Shown piece by piece: positions 7,621 through 10,040 of a DNA stretch of 10,040 nucleotides. The number at the start of each line of letters is the position of its first letter. Position 1 is the first letter of the stretch. The stretch covers positions 1 to 10,040 of the forward strand of contig JAFGSL010000428.1 in NCBI GenBank assembly GCA_016934645.1. The letters are read 5' to 3'. Made by a program: the position numbers and the translations under genes. Source of the stretch: Anaerolineae bacterium. Lineage in GTDB: Bacteria > Chloroflexota > Anaerolineae > B4-G1 > SLSP01. The notes under the pieces are model-generated. The model was not told the origin of the DNA, did no database searches, and saw nothing but the letters and a program-made list of their open reading frames with translations.

Positions 7621-7636
7621 GCGATCTCCTTTGATG

Positions 7637-7685
7637 TGTAATGCGCGATATGTGATTTTTCAGTTCACGTATCACGAATCCCGAG
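7637..7685. repeat. CGYRATN heptamer array, inverted, between aminotransferase and oxidoreductase genes
   Basis: Three forward heptamers, TGTAATG (7637-7643), CGCGATA (7644-7650) and TGTGATT (7651-7657), are followed by TTTCAGT. Three inverted ones come next: TCACGTA (7665-7671), TCACGAA (7672-7678) and TCCCGAG (7679-7685). The arms 7644-7655 and 7666-7677 pair at 11 of 12 positions counting one G-U pair, with a 10-base loop. The element ends two bases from the aminotransferase stop codon. No good T-run follows on the minus strand, so it is more likely a stabilising or attenuating hairpin within the operon than a full terminator. Confidence 0.75.
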
Positions 7686-7687
7686 AG

Positions 7688-8863
7688 CTACAGTCCCGAC
7701 AAAACGCACTTGACTTTCTCAATCATCACGTCGAGATCTTCCCGCGAGCGGGTCGGGTCGGTGTACAGGAACATCGTGCGCGTCAGAACATCCAGCGTGT
7801 GCGGGCACATGTCCGGCGTGTACTCAACGGGGACTTCGGCACGCTTGTAGGCGTCCATATCCGGATGGTGCGCGCCTTGCTGCTTCAAGATGGGTTCCCA
7901 GTTCGTATAGACGTGCCGCCCACTGTCAATGGGCGTACTGGCGGACACACCCTCCTCGTGCAGTTTGTCCAGCACATCGTGCACGCGCTCCGGCGTCTCG
8001 AACAGCAGCGCCAACGTCGTCCCGCAATCCCCTTCGACGTCGTGAATGGGATTGAAGGTGAAGTCACCCGCGCCATCGAGCGCCTGGATCATCAGCCGCT
8101 TCTCAGTCAGCATCGCGTCCAGCATCCCATCGAGGCGCGTCAACTGCACGCGCAGCACGGCACTGAGGATCTCGTTGATGCGGAAATTCATCCCCGCAAA
8201 GAAAGGCGTGGTGATCTTCGAGGCGTGATCCCGGAAGACCGACCCGCCATCGTGAAAAACCAGCGCGCGATGGTAGACAGTCTCATCATCCGTGACCATC
8301 GCCCCACCCTCGCCGCAGGTGATGATCTTGTAGTAGTTGAACGAGAACGCACCTGCGTCGCCAATGGAGCCAAGGCGTTTGCCGCCATAAGAGCCACCGT
8401 CCGCCTGGCAGGCGTCCTCAAGCACCTTGACATTGTGCTGCCGCGCAACCGCCATCAGCGCGTCCATATTGCTCGGCAATCCCACCATATGTACGGGAAT
8501 AATCACTTTGGTCCAGGGCGTGATCTTGCGCTCAGCGTCCACCGGATCAAGCGTGAGCGAGGCATCGACTTCGGCGATAATGGGCACCGCGCCGACCGCC
8601 AAAGGCGCGAGCGCCGTCGCCATAAAGGTGTAGGCCGGGACGATGACCTCGTCGCCGGGGCCAACGCCCAATCCCACCAGGGCCGTAATGAGCGCTGCCG
8701 TGCCACTGGTCACAGCGACGGCGTGTTTCACGCCGATCTTGGCGGCCCATTCTGCCTCGAACCGACCCGATTCGCTCTCATCGCCGTCGAGATAGCGAAA
8801 GAGCTTCTTCGATTCGATGACACGCTGCACGGCGTCTGCTTCTTCCTTTCCAATAGTGTACAT
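7688..8863 (-). CDS. DegT/DnrJ/EryC1/StrS-family PLP aminotransferase
   Basis: I start the gene at the ATG at 8863-8861 because an AAGGAG site (8871-8876) lies 7 bases upstream. The in-frame TTG two codons earlier would leave no room for it. The 391-residue protein has the fold-type I features of this family: SGTAAL (53-58) for phosphate binding, PAYTFMAT (76-83), LEDACQA (148-154) with D150 contacting the pyridine nitrogen, and SFNYYK (174-179) with K179 as the likely Schiff-base lysine, followed by GEGG. MNFRINE (225-231) is also typical. Such enzymes usually transfer an amino group from glutamate or glutamine to a keto-sugar; a few are dehydratases or regulators. Lys being present argues for transamination. 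Here it sits between a sugar kinase and a flavin reductase rather than among nucleotide-sugar genes, so a catabolic or salvage role is possible. Confidence 0.92.
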   Translation of the reverse strand: MYTIGKEEADAVQRVIESKKLFRYLDGDESESGRFEAEWAAKIGVKHAVAVTSGTAALITALVGLGVGPGDEVIVPAYTFMATALAPLAVGAVPIIAEVDASLTLDPVDAERKITPWTKVIIPVHMVGLPSNMDALMAVARQHNVKVLEDACQADGGSYGGKRLGSIGDAGAFSFNYYKIITCGEGGAMVTDDETVYHRALVFHDGGSVFRDHASKITTPFFAGMNFRINEILSAVLRVQLTRLDGMLDAMLTEKRLMIQALDGAGDFTFNPIHDVEGDCGTTLALLFETPERVHDVLDKLHEEGVSASTPIDSGRHVYTNWEPILKQQGAHHPDMDAYKRAEVPVEYTPDMCPHTLDVLTRTMFLYTDPTRSREDLDVMIEKVKCVLSGL

Positions 8864-8870
8864 AGACAAT

Positions 8871-8876
8871 CTCCTT
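8871..8876 (-). promoter_or_regulatory. Ribosome binding site deciding the aminotransferase start
   Basis: AAGGAG on the minus strand lies 7 bases before the ATG at 8863 but only one base before the alternative TTG at 8869. This fixes the ATG as the start. Confidence 0.8.
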
Positions 8877-8884
8877 CAGGAACT

Positions 8885-8912
8885 CGTGATTCGTAATTCG
8901 CAATTTGTAGTC
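8885..8912. repeat. CGYRATT heptamer array, direct copies only
   Basis: CGTGATT (8885-8891), CGTAATT (8892-8898), CGCAATT (8899-8905) and the degenerate TGTAGTC (8906-8912) follow one another without gaps. Unlike the other heptamer elements no inverted half is visible. It lies in the 74-bp gap between the kinase stop (8938) and the aminotransferase ribosome binding site. The unit is the same as in the arrays at 6133-6180 and 7637-7685. Confidence 0.75.
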
Positions 8913-8937
8913 GCTATCGCAGAAACCGCAACACCGA

Positions 8938-9909
8938 CTAGCGTATCAAATGCTCGCGCTTGCCCTCGATCAAGCGTTCCACATCCTGCCGCTCGACCAA
9001 GGGGATATTTTGCGGAATCGTCATCTTCAACGCCGCCATCGCGTTCCCGTATTCCAGGCCCATCTTCACGTCCGCATTGAGGATGCCGTATAGCAGGCCC
9101 GCATCGAACGCATCGCCGGCGCCCAGACGGTTGACGACACGCATCGTGTACGTATCGGCCTGATAGAAACGGTCGCCATCGTAGGCGACGCTACCATCTC
9201 CGCCACAGGTCAAAGCTACTACATCAGGATGATAGATGTCGAAAATCTGGCGAGCCACAATTTCGCGCGATCCTCGAGCACCGAGCAATAACCACGCATC
9301 TGTCTCAGAGGCAACGATCAAGTTGACGTGAAACAAGATGGCGTGCCAGGCAGCGCGTGCCGCTTCTGGCGACCACAACAAGGAACGATAATTCAGATCG
9401 AACGAAACACGCTTCCCCAAATCCCGCGCACGCCGCACAATGTCGAGCGTGCTCCGGCAACATGTCGCGCTCAACGCGGGCGTGATCCCGGTCAAATGGA
9501 GCCATGCAGCCCGTGCGATGCTGCCCCAATCAAGGTCATCGGCGACCAGCGTGGTGGCAGCGCTGTGCTCGCGGTCGTAGATCGTCCTTGTCGGACGCGG
9601 ATCCGCCCCCCACTCGACAAAAAACGTTCCCACACGCCCTTCATCGGCCCACACCACCGATGATGTATCGACGCCATAGGCGCGAATCCCATTGACGACC
9701 TTGCGCCCAAGCGCGTTGCGCGGCAGCTTGCCGATCCAGCCAGTGTGAACACCCAGCCGCTCCAACCCGATGGCGACATTGGCCTCAGATCCGCCGACGT
9801 AGGCCGTGAACTGGTCGCAATGTTCGATAAGCTCAGGCGACGGCGGCGCGAACATCAACATCGTCTCGCCAAGTGTAAATAGGCGCACAGAATGAGAGGT
9901 GTCCGTCAT
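8938..9909 (-). CDS. kdgK: PfkB-family sugar kinase, 2-keto-3-deoxygluconate kinase-like
   Basis: The frame opens at a GTG at 9921, but no ribosome binding site precedes it. I prefer the ATG at 9909 (323 residues), which has only a weak GGA upstream; the start is uncertain. PfkB features: VGGSEANVAIGLERLG (38-53) at the N-terminal sugar site, YDREHSAA (111-118), SFDLNYR (169-175) and the C-terminal anion-hole motif GAGD (263-266), with D266 as catalytic base. YDRE, TGITPALS (140-147) and DLNYRSLLW fit the KdgK group, which phosphorylates 2-keto-3-deoxygluconate (or the galacto form) to KDPG for aldolase cleavage. The motif reads VVNRLGAGD where most relatives have VVDR; N260 is a small oddity. 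No aldolase is visible in the window. It is co-directional with the aminotransferase and oxidoreductase downstream. Confidence 0.85.
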   Translation of the reverse strand: MTDTSHSVRLFTLGETMLMFAPPSPELIEHCDQFTAYVGGSEANVAIGLERLGVHTGWIGKLPRNALGRKVVNGIRAYGVDTSSVVWADEGRVGTFFVEWGADPRPTRTIYDREHSAATTLVADDLDWGSIARAAWLHLTGITPALSATCCRSTLDIVRRARDLGKRVSFDLNYRSLLWSPEAARAAWHAILFHVNLIVASETDAWLLLGARGSREIVARQIFDIYHPDVVALTCGGDGSVAYDGDRFYQADTYTMRVVNRLGAGDAFDAGLLYGILNADVKMGLEYGNAMAALKMTIPQNIPLVERQDVERLIEGKREHLIR

Positions 9910-9921
9910 ATCTTGATCCAC

Positions 9922-9970
9922 GTCAAGCTTTCAGCCGTCAGCTCCCCATGCTCTCTGCTGAAAGCTGACG
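9922..9970. repeat. GCTGAMN heptamer array with inverted arms
   Basis: On the left are three inverted-form heptamers, GTCAAGC (9922-9928), TTTCAGC (9929-9935) and CGTCAGC (9936-9942). On the right are two forward-form ones, GCTGAAA (9957-9963) and GCTGACG (9964-9970), with degenerate units (GCAATCA, GCTGTAC) continuing to about 9984. Two alternative perfect stems are possible: 9934-9943 with 9963-9972, or 9926-9935 with 9957-9966. It overlaps the end of the partial gene to the right and lies just upstream of the sugar kinase gene. Confidence 0.75.
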
Positions 9971-10040
9971 GCAATCAGCTGTACGCAACTGACATGTATC
10001 ATCCAGCGGGATGATATGCTCGATCGTGATCTCGTTATCA
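9938..10040 (-). CDS. C-terminal tail of an unidentified protein, start beyond the window
   Basis: On the minus strand one frame is open from the right edge to a TGA at 9940-9938, about 33 residues. It begins DNEITIEHIIPLDD, which looks like a genuine protein end (a beta strand followed by a turn), and finishes QLRTADCRQLSAESMGS. The last dozen or so residues are encoded by the heptamer array, which suggests that the repeat has replaced or extended the original C-terminus. The other two frames give stops or low-quality sequence. I do not recognise the family. It would be the gene preceding the KdgK-like kinase in the same operon, with a gap of only about 28 bases. Confidence 0.45.
   Translation of the reverse strand, partial: DNEITIEHIIPLDDTCQLRTADCRQLSAESMGS

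Noticed and set aside
7619..8896. 425-codon open frame on the plus strand
   Set aside because: It is antisense to the aminotransferase, whose motifs and ribosome binding site are clear; the translation shows no family features.
9910..9921. GTG start at 9921 for the sugar kinase
   Set aside because: No ribosome binding site precedes it and the sequence just upstream is repeat; the ATG at 9909 was preferred, although neither start is strongly supported.
9997..10016. Eight-base-pair hairpin TATCATCC-AGCG-GGATGATA
   Set aside because: It falls inside the probable coding tail at the right edge (residues around HIIPLDD), has no T-run on either strand, and is probably a chance palindrome.

Overview
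This window is a GC-rich stretch of bacterial chromosome with eight genes, one or two of them partial, all aimed at carbohydrate or small-molecule metabolism. High GC, GTG starts and AGGAG-type ribosome binding sites fit a free-living heterotroph. The gene mix and the short tandem repeats between genes make a Chloroflexota (Anaerolineae-like) origin plausible, but that is a low-confidence inference; no rRNA, tRNA or marker gene is present to settle it.

Layout. From the left edge, two minus-strand glycoside hydrolase genes form a probable operon: a GH5 endoglycoceramidase-like enzyme (1121-2650) followed by a GH29 alpha-L-fucosidase (start at 1046) that runs off the left edge. A 354-bp divergent region (2651-3004) carries a palindrome, a long imperfect inverted repeat and a near-consensus sigma-70 promoter. 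That promoter drives a plus-strand pair: a three-part protein made of a metallo-beta-lactamase-fold hydrolase, an E-set domain and a feruloyl/enterochelin-type esterase (3005-4798), then a MATE-family exporter (4795-6132) joined to it by a GTGA stop/start overlap. A strong hairpin terminator follows. From the right, a minus-strand operon converges on it: the tail of an unidentified gene (9938-10040), a KdgK-like PfkB sugar kinase, a DegT/DnrJ/EryC1/StrS aminotransferase and an Old Yellow Enzyme-family flavin oxidoreductase.

How the genes fit together. The left operon would cleave fucosylated glycoconjugates. The right operon looks like catabolism or remodelling of a sugar acid or amino-sugar, with a 2-keto-3-deoxygluconate-type kinase, a PLP enzyme and a flavin reductase. 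The middle pair couples two hydrolase active sites to an exporter, which suggests hydrolysis and export of an ester-containing compound. Substrates are inferred, not shown.

The most unusual non-coding signal is that every intergenic region, apart from the translationally coupled pair and the divergent promoter region, holds a small element of short tandem units, mostly heptamers and once a decamer. Most are arranged as inverted copies that can fold into hairpins, and four of five sit directly at or over the stop codon of the upstream gene. They form at least three unit families (CGYRATN-type heptamers, GCTGAMN-type heptamers, ACGCAGATNN decamers) with the same architecture.
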